Part shown: in pieces, positions 16,900 to 24,752 of the stretch
Position numbering within the stretch: the first letter of the stretch is position 1
Layout of the letters: the number at the start of each line of letters is the position of its first letter
From: UBA7803 sp963822255
GTDB taxonomy: Bacteria; Pseudomonadota; Gammaproteobacteria; Pseudomonadales; Azotimanducaceae
Reading direction: 5' to 3'
Assembly (NCBI GenBank): GCA_963822255.1
Contig: CAWGGV010000004.1
Location: forward strand, 124,001-188,000
DNA length: 64,000 nt
Notes under the pieces: model-generated
The model's input: only the letters and a program-made list of their open reading frames with translations
The model's database searches: none
Told to the model about the DNA's origin: nothing
Made by a program: the position numbers and the translations under genes

Positions 16900-18771
16900 C
16901 TATCCCAACCCGGCCGGCAGCTTCGAGCGGTCGGCCACCACCGTGCGGCTCTCTCCCTGACGGCGGGTGAACCCGCGGCCGTCGAAGTACTCGAGCACGT
17001 CGATGGCGACGTTGCGGCCGATGCCGGCGGCGTCCCGGTAATCGCGGGCAGTGAACGGACCGCGTCGCGAGAGCTCCTCGGCGGCCTGGGCCAGAGCTGC
17101 CAGGTGCGCCGGCAGGTAGATGCGCTTGTCGCTGATCTGAACCAGTGCCTGCTTGCCGGCGAGCGCCTTCACGCCGATCTTGAGCCGGTCGAGGGGGATG
17201 TGCAGGGCGCGGGCGAGGTCGCCGAGGCTCGGCGGCTGGGTCCCGTCGATCAGCGGCGCGAGGCGTGACAGCAGGGTTTGCTCCGCGTCGGATAGCTCGG
17301 TGCGGTGGCTTTCCGGCCGGAAACGTCCGGCGCGCTGCTCCAGCACGCCGGCGCCGGTAAGCTCCGCGAGCAGCCGGCCGCGGAACGGTGCCGGCACGTG
17401 GGATTCGAAGTCGTTCTCCCGCAGGCCCTGGAGGGCCGGGTCCTCGCTGTGCCGAAGGCGACACTCCTCCAGCAGCGCGCTGCGCCATGCCTGCCAGCGG
17501 TCCCGCCCGACGAGCCAGCCGTCGCAGGTGACGGCAGGCACTCGGCCGAGCAGCTCATCGAGGTCGTTGGGGAGCAGGTTCCACAAGGCATCGAACGCTT
17601 CGATGCGCGCAGGACCCTGCTCGAGCAGCGCCGCCAGAGAAAGGCCGGCGGCGGGCGCGGAGCACGCGCCGATGCGCGCGAGGCGCGCGGGGGCGCGGCG
17701 CCGGCCGGACGCCGGCTGGTTGTCGATGACCGTGCCACCGCCCAGAGTGCACTCCAGGGCCTGGTCGCGCACCACCAGCCGGTCGCCGCGTTTGGCCAGA
17801 AGGGGCCGGTCCAGCACCAGCTCCGCCCACTGCCGCGCACCCGGCGCCAGCCGCGAGCTCTCGAGCAGCGCCAGGCGGCCACGGGCATGGCTGGTGGCGT
17901 GATAGACGTGCACGGGCGTCCAGTGACGGACGTGGCGAGGGAAGTCCGCCAGCACCTGCAGATCCAGCACCAGCGTCCGGTGCCCCGGATCCGGCTGCCG
18001 GCACAGCCAGTGACCGCGGCCGAGCGTTTGACCGGACAGCCCCGACAGGTTGATGGCGGCACGGTCCCCGGCGCCGGCGCTCCGGGCCGGCCGGTCCTGC
18101 ACTCGCAGCTCGCGGATCCGGCCGCTCGAGCCGAGTGGAAACACGAAGAGCTCGTCGTCCACCACCACCCGGCCGCCGTGCACCGTGCCTGTCACCACCA
18201 GGCCGGCACCCTTCAAGGTGAACGACCGGTCGATGGGCATGCGGAATGGCCGCGCCAGGTCGCCGGCCGCCGTTCTGTCCGCCTGGGCGAGCAGATGGGC
18301 GCGCAGCTCGTCGATCCCTTCGGCGGTGGTCGCCGAGGTTTCGACAATCTCGGCACCCTCGAGGAAGCTGCCTGCCGTCAGGGCGCCGATCTCGGCACGC
18401 GCGGCTTCGATGCGCGCAGGGTCGGCGGCGTCGCACTTGGTGAGCGCGATCGTGCCCCGGTTGACCCCGAGGAGGTCGAGAATCTGCAGGTGCTCGCGGG
18501 TCTGAGGCATGGGGCCGTCGTCCGCGGCCACCACCAGCAGCGCGTGCTGGGTAGCGGCCACCCCGGCCACCATGTTGTGGATGAACCGGTGGTGGCCGGG
18601 AACGTCGACGAAGCCGATGGGGCTCGTGGCGCCGTTCAGGTAGGCGAACCCGAGGTCGATGGTGAGGCCGCGGCGCTTCTCCTCCGCCAGGCGGTCCGTG
18701 TCGGTTCCGGTGAGCAGCCGCACCAGCGTAGTCTTGCCGTGGTCGACGTGCCCGGCGAGGGTAACGATCAC
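16900..18771 (-). CDS. selB: Selenocysteine-specific elongation factor
   Basis: SelB delivers Sec-tRNA to UGA codons that carry a SECIS hairpin. The 623-residue product has the EF-Tu-like GTPase motifs GHVDHGKT (residues 7-14), DVPGHHRF and TKCD, then the beta-barrel domains. Its C-terminal half consists of winged helices (about 380-623) that read the SECIS RNA. GTG 18771 is the start because it overlaps the selA stop as GTGA and gives the family N-terminus MIVTLAGHVDHG. The open frame continues upstream as a shadow of selA. tRNA-Sec follows within 11 bp. Confidence 0.96.
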   Translation of the reverse strand: MIVTLAGHVDHGKTTLVRLLTGTDTDRLAEEKRRGLTIDLGFAYLNGATSPIGFVDVPGHHRFIHNMVAGVAATQHALLVVAADDGPMPQTREHLQILDLLGVNRGTIALTKCDAADPARIEAARAEIGALTAGSFLEGAEIVETSATTAEGIDELRAHLLAQADRTAAGDLARPFRMPIDRSFTLKGAGLVVTGTVHGGRVVVDDELFVFPLGSSGRIRELRVQDRPARSAGAGDRAAINLSGLSGQTLGRGHWLCRQPDPGHRTLVLDLQVLADFPRHVRHWTPVHVYHATSHARGRLALLESSRLAPGARQWAELVLDRPLLAKRGDRLVVRDQALECTLGGGTVIDNQPASGRRRAPARLARIGACSAPAAGLSLAALLEQGPARIEAFDALWNLLPNDLDELLGRVPAVTCDGWLVGRDRWQAWRSALLEECRLRHSEDPALQGLRENDFESHVPAPFRGRLLAELTGAGVLEQRAGRFRPESHRTELSDAEQTLLSRLAPLIDGTQPPSLGDLARALHIPLDRLKIGVKALAGKQALVQISDKRIYLPAHLAALAQAAEELSRRGPFTARDYRDAAGIGRNVAIDVLEYFDGRGFTRRQGESRTVVADRSKLPAGLG

Positions 18772-20138
18772 GGTGGCGGTTCCAGTGCCGACAGCACGGC
18801 TTCCAGCTCGTCCATCGGCTCGGCGCCACGGGCATCGAGCCAGAGGGCGCCATGGCCGATGCGGCCGATGACGGGCACCGGCAGGCGCCGCAGCGCGGCC
18901 AGCAGCTTCATGAGGCGCTCGCCCCCGGCATCGGTGATGCGCACCGCGCGACTCTCGAGGGTGTGCTCGGGAAGCGCGCCGCTGCCGATCTGGCACTGGC
19001 TCTCGACGGCTTCCACGGTGTACCCGGGCAGGCGGGACGCCAGCAGCCGGGCAAGCCGGTCGGCGCGCCGCAGGAGCTCCGGGGCGGGCAGGGTGAGCGT
19101 GCGCAGCAGCGGCACATGATCGGGCAGGGTATCCGGGTCCTCGTAGCGGGCAAGCAACGCATCGAGGTAGGCGAGCGTCAGCTTGTCGGGCCGAAGCGCG
19201 CGCTTCATCGGGTTTCGGTTGCAGGCGTCGATCAGCTCGCGGCGGCCGACGATCAGCCCCGCCTGCACGCCGCCCAGGAGCTTATCGCCACTGAAGGTGA
19301 CCAGGTCTGCGCCCTGGCGGAGGACCTCGGCGGGGGTCGGTTCGTGGGGCAGGCCCCAGCGCGTCAGATCCACCAGCGTGCCGCTGCCGAGATCGACGCA
19401 CAACGGCACCTGCCGGCCACGGGCGATGGCCGACAGCTCGGCCGTGGTGACGGAACGGGTGAAACCGCTGATCTGGAAGTTACTCGGGTGCACCTTGAGG
19501 AACAGCGCCGGGTCGGCGGAGGCCGCTGCCTGGAAATCCGCAGGATGGGTGCGGTTGGTCGTGCCGACTTCCAGCAGCCGGCAGCCCGCCCGGGCCATGA
19601 TGTCCGGCAAGCGGAAGCTGCCGCCGATCTCGATGAGCTCGCCCCGGGAGACCGGTACCGCCCGGTCCGCTGCCAGGGTGTTCAGCACCAGCATGAGCGC
19701 GGCAGCGTTGTTATTGACCACCGTGGCCGCTTCCGCGCCGGTGAGCATGGTCAGCCGTCGCACCACGGGGGCATCCCGGTCGCCGCGGCTGCCGGTGGCG
19801 AGGTCGTACTCCAGGGTCATGGGCCGGGTGACAAGGTCACGAACGGTGTCCAGCAGCCCGGCGCTGGGCAGGGCCCGGCCGAGGTTGGTGTGGATCACCG
19901 TGCCGGTGAGATTGAATACCGGCCTGTAGCCGGCGGGCTCCAGCCGTTCGGCCGCCGCCGCCGCCCAGGCCGCCGGATCACGTGCCCACCGGGGTGCGCT
20001 GGCGCGCTGCCGCCATTGGCTCTGAATCTGCCGCAGGGTCTGCTTCACCGACTCGATGCCGAAGGCGGCGACCAGGGGTGCGACGGCATCGGCTCGCAGC
20101 AAGGTGTCGATGCTCGGCATGTGACGGGGTTCAACCAT
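18768..20138 (-). CDS. selA: L-seryl-tRNA(Sec) selenium transferase
   Basis: SelA converts Ser-tRNA-Sec to Sec-tRNA-Sec with selenophosphate, using PLP. The 456-residue product matches the bacterial decamer family: NLTGTVIHTNLGRALP, VVNNNAAALML, VSRGELIEIGG, EVGTTNRTH and the PLP lysine in TFSGDKLLGGVQAG. ATG 20138 is the longest start; ATG 20120 (MPSIDTLLR) is an equally good family start, and neither has a strong ribosome site. It is the first gene of the minus-strand selA-selB-selC block. Confidence 0.96.
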   Translation of the reverse strand: MVEPRHMPSIDTLLRADAVAPLVAAFGIESVKQTLRQIQSQWRQRASAPRWARDPAAWAAAAAERLEPAGYRPVFNLTGTVIHTNLGRALPSAGLLDTVRDLVTRPMTLEYDLATGSRGDRDAPVVRRLTMLTGAEAATVVNNNAAALMLVLNTLAADRAVPVSRGELIEIGGSFRLPDIMARAGCRLLEVGTTNRTHPADFQAAASADPALFLKVHPSNFQISGFTRSVTTAELSAIARGRQVPLCVDLGSGTLVDLTRWGLPHEPTPAEVLRQGADLVTFSGDKLLGGVQAGLIVGRRELIDACNRNPMKRALRPDKLTLAYLDALLARYEDPDTLPDHVPLLRTLTLPAPELLRRADRLARLLASRLPGYTVEAVESQCQIGSGALPEHTLESRAVRITDAGGERLMKLLAALRRLPVPVIGRIGHGALWLDARGAEPMDELEAVLSALEPPP

Positions 20139-20510
20139 TTGGCGCGAAGGTCGGCTCGGAACGCTGAGGGGCGGAAGGCTAACGATACGTCAGTGGGCGG
20201 CCGCGCGCATGGAGCGCGGGAACAGCGTCAGGTAAGAGGCCCGGCCTGTACCTGCGGTGCCAGCGTCAGCCGTCCGGCTCACCAGCAGCATAAACGCGTC
20301 AGAATTAAAGCGCCGAGACTTAGAAGAAATTCGTATTAGCACAAATCGATGCAACCGATTAGCATCTTCAGCCATAAATTCGATGGAAACGATTCAAACG
20401 ATCGAATCGCTTTCCACAAAGGATCGACAGGGACGACAGGGACGACAGGGAACGGGGACCGCGGCGAGGGGCCGCGGAACGGGATCAGAGGCAGGGGTTG
20501 GGGAACCACC
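20139..20510. promoter_or_regulatory. Divergent selA / HTH-receiver intergenic region
   Basis: This 372-bp gap is markedly AT-rich around 20280-20420 compared with its surroundings. It contains the inverted repeat CGATTC-N8-GAATCG (20390-20409) and three 9-bp copies of CGACAGGGA (20425-20451). No gene is apparent. An open frame from 20349 into the regulator is low in complexity and lacks a ribosome site. The region probably holds promoters for selAB and for the regulator-rpoS pair; the inverted repeat is an operator candidate. Confidence 0.45.
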
Positions 20511-21089
20511 GTGAGCGACAAGACCATTCTCACGCCGAACGAGGTAGCGAACCTGCTGATGGTTTCGCCGATCACCGTTCGGCAGTGGGCCCAGAAGGGT
20601 CTCCTGCAAGCTCACACCACGGCCGGCGGCCATCGCCGGTTCTCCCGTGAGGTCATCGAAGCGTTCGCCCGCGAGCGGGGCATCGAACTGCCCCGGAGCA
20701 AGCCGCGCCTGTTGATCGTCGACGACAACCGTGAGCTGAACGCTTACCTGGCGGCTCTGTTCGGTGCCCACGTGCCGGATCTGGAGATCTCCTCGGCCTA
20801 CGACGGCTTCGAAGCCGGGCGTCAGGTTCAGGCGCACAAGCCCACAGTCGTCCTGCTGGACATCATGATGCCGGGCATCGACGGCATTGAGGTATGTCGG
20901 AGTCTGAAGGACGGCCCGGACACCGCGAACATCCGCGTCGTGGCCATGACCGGCTATTTCACGCCGGAGCTCGAGAAAAAGATTCTGGCCGCGGGCGCGC
21001 AAGTTCTTCTCAAGAAGCCTTTCTCGAGTGAGGAAGTACTCCGGGAATGCGGATTCAGTCAGACATCCGAAGCAATGACAAAGGGGTGA
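20511..21089 (+). CDS. Response regulator with N-terminal MerR/excisionase-type HTH
   Basis: This 192-residue protein starts at GTG 20511. Residues 1-58 form a winged-helix of the MerR/BldC/excisionase type (LTPNEVANLLMVSPITVRQW then TAGGHRRFS). Residues 65-185 form a receiver domain with the acidic pair in LLIVDDN, the acceptor Asp in VVLLDIMMPG and the lysine in LLKKPFS. The order DNA-binding then receiver is the reverse of ordinary response regulators. No histidine kinase is nearby. The stop lies 5 bp before rpoS, so co-transcription is likely and a role in rpoS expression is plausible. Target genes are unknown. Confidence 0.85.
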   Translation: MSDKTILTPNEVANLLMVSPITVRQWAQKGLLQAHTTAGGHRRFSREVIEAFARERGIELPRSKPRLLIVDDNRELNAYLAALFGAHVPDLEISSAYDGFEAGRQVQAHKPTVVLLDIMMPGIDGIEVCRSLKDGPDTANIRVVAMTGYFTPELEKKILAAGAQVLLKKPFSSEEVLRECGFSQTSEAMTKG

Positions 21090-21094
21090 AAGGG

Positions 21095-22072
21095 ATGACC
21101 ATGTACACCGAGATGCAGGACACCGACGAGCTGGAGAAGTACTTCCAGAGCAAGGACGGGCAGGACGCCGGCGACGACGAAGGCGGCGACGACGATGAGC
21201 CGGTTGCCCGGCCGAGACGGTCCGCGCGCGCCACCAGCCGCGCCGTCGGGGATGCGACCGACATGTACCTGGCGGAGATCGGCCGGTCAAAGCTCCTGAC
21301 CGCGGAGCAGGAGCGCGAGCTTGCCCGTAAGGTGCAGAAAGGCGACATGGCCGCCCGGGCTCACATGATCGAGAGCAACCTGCGTCTGGTGGTGAAGATC
21401 GCCCGCCGCTATCTGAACCGCGGCCTGCCGCTCCTGGATCTGATCGAGGAAGGTAACCTCGGGCTCATCCGCGCGGTGGAGAAATTCGATCCGGAGAAAG
21501 GTTTCCGCTTCTCCACGTATGCCACCTGGTGGATTCGCCAAGCCGTGGAACGCGGCCTGATGAACCAGGTGAAAACCATTCGCCTGCCCATTCACATCGC
21601 CAAGGAACTCAACGCCCTGCTGCGCGCTCAGCGCGAGCTCGGCCAGAAGCTGGATGGCGATCCGACCGCCGAAGACATCGCCGCGCTCACGGACAAGCCG
21701 GTGGAGCGTGTGCGCGAGCTGCTTCAGCTGGCTGATGACGTGAGCTGCACCGAGATTTCGGTGCTCGAGCCCGAGCGGGCCCAGTGGGACACGTTCGAGG
21801 ATTCCCGAGCCGAGGATCCGTGGGAGATGCTGCAGAGCCACCAGCTCGCCGAGCACCTGGACGGCTGGCTCGACCGCCTGTCCGAGAAGGCCCACGACGT
21901 GGTGGTGCGCCGTTTCGGCCTGCGCGGCCACGACGTCTACACCCTGGAAGAGGTGGGACGGCAGATCGGTCTGACCCGCGAGCGGGTGCGCCAGATCCAG
22001 GTGGACGCGCTCAAGGAGCTGCGCGAGATGCTGACGGTGGAAGGGTTCAGCCGGGACGGCGTGATCGGCTGA
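21095..22072 (+). CDS. rpoS: RNA polymerase sigma factor RpoS (sigma-38)
   Basis: This is the stationary-phase/general stress sigma factor, 325 residues. An acidic N-terminal leader (about 1-55, many Asp/Glu) precedes region 1.2 (DATDMYLAEIG). Region 2 follows, with NLRLVVKIARRYLNRGLPLLD in two pieces and the YATWWIRQA promoter-melting block. Region 3 starts at HIAKELNALLRAQREL, and region 4 has LEEVGRQIGLTRERVRQIQ. ATG 21095 sits after AAAGGG. It lies 5 bp after the HTH-receiver gene, whereas nlpD usually precedes rpoS in gammaproteobacteria. It converges on gltA across REP-like repeats. Confidence 0.95.
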   Translation: MTMYTEMQDTDELEKYFQSKDGQDAGDDEGGDDDEPVARPRRSARATSRAVGDATDMYLAEIGRSKLLTAEQERELARKVQKGDMAARAHMIESNLRLVVKIARRYLNRGLPLLDLIEEGNLGLIRAVEKFDPEKGFRFSTYATWWIRQAVERGLMNQVKTIRLPIHIAKELNALLRAQRELGQKLDGDPTAEDIAALTDKPVERVRELLQLADDVSCTEISVLEPERAQWDTFEDSRAEDPWEMLQSHQLAEHLDGWLDRLSEKAHDVVVRRFGLRGHDVYTLEEVGRQIGLTRERVRQIQVDALKELREMLTVEGFSRDGVIG

Positions 22073-22085
22073 CCGCCCCGCCCAG

Positions 22086-22192
22086 TGTGGGAACGCTTGT
22101 GGGGCGCGACCTTGTGGGATCGACCTGTGGATCGACCTGTGGATCGACGTTGTGGGAGCGACCTGTGGGAGCGACCTCCTGGTCGCGATCTG
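22086..22192 (+). repeat. Tandem REP-like units between rpoS and gltA
   Basis: The convergent gap 22073-22265 holds a ladder of related units. GTGGGA or GTGGATCGACCT repeats at roughly 12-14 bp spacing from 22086. It ends with a full GTGGGAGCGACCTCCTGGTC...GCGATC unit at 22165-22190. The final unit matches the elements at 7136, 33020 and 43451. No gene is present here. Confidence 0.6.
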
Positions 22193-22265
22193 CCCCCGAG
22201 CGCATATCCCCGGCCGGCAGCCCCCGGCCGGGCAGCCGCCAAGTGCGGCTACCGCCGAAATCGGA

Positions 22266-23559
22266 TCAGCGCTCGTCCAGCGGCACGTAGTCCCGTTTCG
22301 CCGGCCCGGTGTAAAGCTGGCGCGGCCGGCCGATCTTGTAGGAGCCGCAGATCATCTCGTTCCAGTGGGCGATCCATCCCGGAGTGCGGCCGGTGGCGAA
22401 GATCACCGTGAACATGTCCTTGGGAATGCCGATGGCCTTCAGGATGATGCCGGAATAGAAGTCGACGTTCGGATAGAGCTTCTTGTCGATGAAGTAGTCG
22501 TCTTCCAGGGCGATCTTCTCGAGCTTCTGGGCGATCTGCAGCAGCGGATCATCCTCGGTACCGAGCTCCTCGAGCACCTCGCGACAGGTTTCCTGCATGA
22601 CCTTGGCGCGCGGGTCGTAGTTTTTGTAGACCCGATGGCCGAAGCCCATGATCCGGAACGGATCGTCCTTGTCCTTGGCCTTCTTCACGTACTTGTCGAT
22701 GTTCTTCTCGTCGCCGATCTCGGTGAGCATGTTCAGCACCGCTTCATTGGCGCCGCCGTGGGCGGGCCCCCACAGCGCGGCGATGCCGGCGGCGATGCAG
22801 GCGTACGGATTGGCGCCCGTGGAGCCGGCCAGGCGCACCGTGGACGTGGACGCGTTCTGCTCGTGGTCGGCGTGCAGCAGGAAAATGCGATCCATCGCCT
22901 TGGCGATGACCGGATTGACCTGGTAGTCCTCGCAGGGCGTGCCGAACATCATGTGCAGGAAGTTCTCGGCGTAGTCGAGATCGTTGCGCGGGTACATGAA
23001 AGGCTGGCCGAGCGCGTACTTGTAGCTCATGGCGGCCAGGGTCGGCATCTTCGCAATGAGCCGGTGCGCCGTGATGCGGCGCTGGACGGCGTCGTTGATG
23101 TCCATGGAGTCGTGGTAGAACGCCGACAGCGCGCCCGTCACGCCGCACATGATCGCCATCGGATGGGCGTCGCGGCGGAAGCCCCGGAACAGGTGTACGA
23201 GCTGCTCGTGGACCATGGTGTGGTGCTTGATGGTGCTCGACGAAGTCCTTTCTGGCCGCGGCGCTCGGCAGCTCGCCGTTCAGCAGCAGGTAGCACAGCT
23301 CCAGATAGTCGGACTGCTCGGCGAGCTGCTCGATGGGATAACCCCGGTGCAGCAGCACCCCCTGGCCGCCGTCGATGTAGGTGATGGCCGACTCGCAGGA
23401 CGCGGTGGACACGAACCCGGGGTCGTAGGTGAAGTAGCCCTCACCGGTGAGCTGACCGACGTCGATCACGTCGGGCCCCAGCGTGCCGGACAGGACCGGT
23501 AGTTCGACGGTCTTACCGTCGATGGAAAGCTGGGCCTTCTTGCCCCCGTGATCGGCCAT
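22266..23559 (-). CDS. gltA: Citrate synthase, one-base frameshift
   Basis: GltA condenses oxaloacetate and acetyl-CoA, the entry step of the TCA cycle. Two frames together give a 430-residue type I enzyme. The N-terminal part (from ATG 23559 after GGAGGA) includes DPGFVSTASCESAITYIDG and LLHRGYPIEQLAE. The C-terminal part includes the catalytic His/Asp blocks GPAHGGANEA, MGFGHRVYKNYDPR and FATGRTPGWIAHW. The join is at an extra G of the GG pair at 23232-23233. Removing it restores FVEHIKHHTMVHEQL. Since the enzyme is central, I read this as a probable sequence error. It is divergent from sdhC. Confidence 0.93.
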
Positions 23560-23979
23560 GGGTCCTCCCGTAGAAACTACTTCGTATGATCTTGCGTACG
23601 ATCTTGTTCTGGCGGCCGCCGCAGTGCCGGACGTGCCGTCGCCGCTATCACGGCGGAGCAAGCGAGCCTATTAACGGCCGGGTGGGTTGTCAATTCGAAG
23701 CTTGAGCGGGCAGTCAAAAGGCGCGGGGCGGGCCCGCCGAAGGACCACATTCTTGGCTTTGCCCTACATGCCGACTACAATTGCTGCCCGAGTGACGGCG
23801 ACCTACCGCGCACCGCCGCTCCAGCCGCGGCCTGCGGAACCCTCCCCGCTGCATCGAATATCGCTGCATCTTGCACCGGCTGCATCCTGGCAACGATCGT
23901 TGGGAGGGCGCGGTCTCCGGAAAACGACGCCATAAGGCGGTCTGAAAAAAACGACGCCATAAGGACGACGATAGGGATC
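23560..23979. promoter_or_regulatory. gltA-sdhC divergent control region
   Basis: This 420-bp gap has no convincing gene. Next to gltA, a 12-bp unit CGTAYGATCTTG occurs twice in tandem (23583-23606). Next to sdhC, the 17-bp sequence AAAACGACGCCATAAGG occurs twice, 27 bp apart (23921-23937 and 23948-23964); the second copy ends 15 bp before the sdhC ATG. GCTGCATC recurs three times near 23850-23885. The repeats are candidate regulator sites or recent duplications. No clear sigma-70 promoter was chosen. Confidence 0.5.
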
Positions 23980-24354
23980 ATGAATACCGAACGCCCTGTG
24001 TACTTGTCGCTCACTCAGTTCAGGTGGCCGATCCCGGCCATCAGCTCCATCACCCACCGCGTCACCGGCGTGTTCCTGTTCGTGGCGCTCGGCTATCTGC
24101 TGTGGCTGCTGGCGGGTGCGCTCGACTCTCCCGCCGGCTACGAGCGCTCGGCGGAGGCCATGAATCATTTCCTGCCCAGGTTCATCGTCTGGGCGGTGCT
24201 GACGGCGCTGGCGTTCCACATCTTCGCCGGCCTCAAGCATCTGGTGATGGACTTTCACTACTGGGACAGCATGCGGGCAGGGCGCGCGAGCTCCGTGACG
24301 GTGTTCGTTCTGAGCGCGATCGCCGCCATTCTGGCAGGAGTCTGGCTATGGTAA
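23980..24354 (+). CDS. sdhC: Succinate dehydrogenase cytochrome b556 subunit
   Basis: SdhC is one of the two membrane anchors of complex II; it helps bind heme b and ubiquinone. The 124-residue product has three transmembrane helices and the family motifs RPVYLSLTQFRWPIPAISSI and SITHRVTGV, with the heme histidine in HIFAGLKHLVMD. ATG 23980 follows AGGG. Its stop overlaps sdhD (ATGGTAA), the usual coupling in the sdhCDAB operon. Confidence 0.95.
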   Translation: MNTERPVYLSLTQFRWPIPAISSITHRVTGVFLFVALGYLLWLLAGALDSPAGYERSAEAMNHFLPRFIVWAVLTALAFHIFAGLKHLVMDFHYWDSMRAGRASSVTVFVLSAIAAILAGVWLW

Positions 24355-24725
24355 GCAGCGTCACCAACGTCACCAGCCTCACTCGCAGCGGGCTGTCGGA
24401 TTTCGTCATCCAGCGGATCACGGCGGTGATCCTGGTGCTCTACACGGCGTGTGTGCTGGGTTTCTTTCTCAGCACCGCCCACATGAGCTATGCCGCGCTG
24501 GTGGATTACTTCGGCGATCCCATCATGAAGGGGTTCAGCACCCTGGCGATCATATCGACGGCGGCGCACGCCTGGATCGGCATGTGGACCGTCGGCACCG
24601 ACTATATCCGCCCTCACTACTGCGGCCGCCATGCCACCGCCTGGCGGTTGACCTATCAGGCGGTGTGTCTGGGCACCTTGTTCGTGTTCACCGTGTGGAT
24701 GCTGTCGGTGTTCTGGACCTTGTGA
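24348..24725 (+). CDS. sdhD: Succinate dehydrogenase membrane anchor subunit
   Basis: SdhD is the second hydrophobic anchor of complex II, 125 residues with three transmembrane segments. The conserved start of the fold reads GLSDFVIQRITAVILVLYT, and the heme/quinone region is STAAHAWIGMWTVGTDY. ATG 24348 overlaps the sdhC stop and extends in a frame with family similarity, while upstream codons in the same frame are a shadow of sdhC. sdhA follows after 27 bp. Confidence 0.93.
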   Translation: MVSSVTNVTSLTRSGLSDFVIQRITAVILVLYTACVLGFFLSTAHMSYAALVDYFGDPIMKGFSTLAIISTAAHAWIGMWTVGTDYIRPHYCGRHATAWRLTYQAVCLGTLFVFTVWMLSVFWTL

Positions 24726-24752
24726 TCACATGAAGGGATAGAAGCTCGAGAC

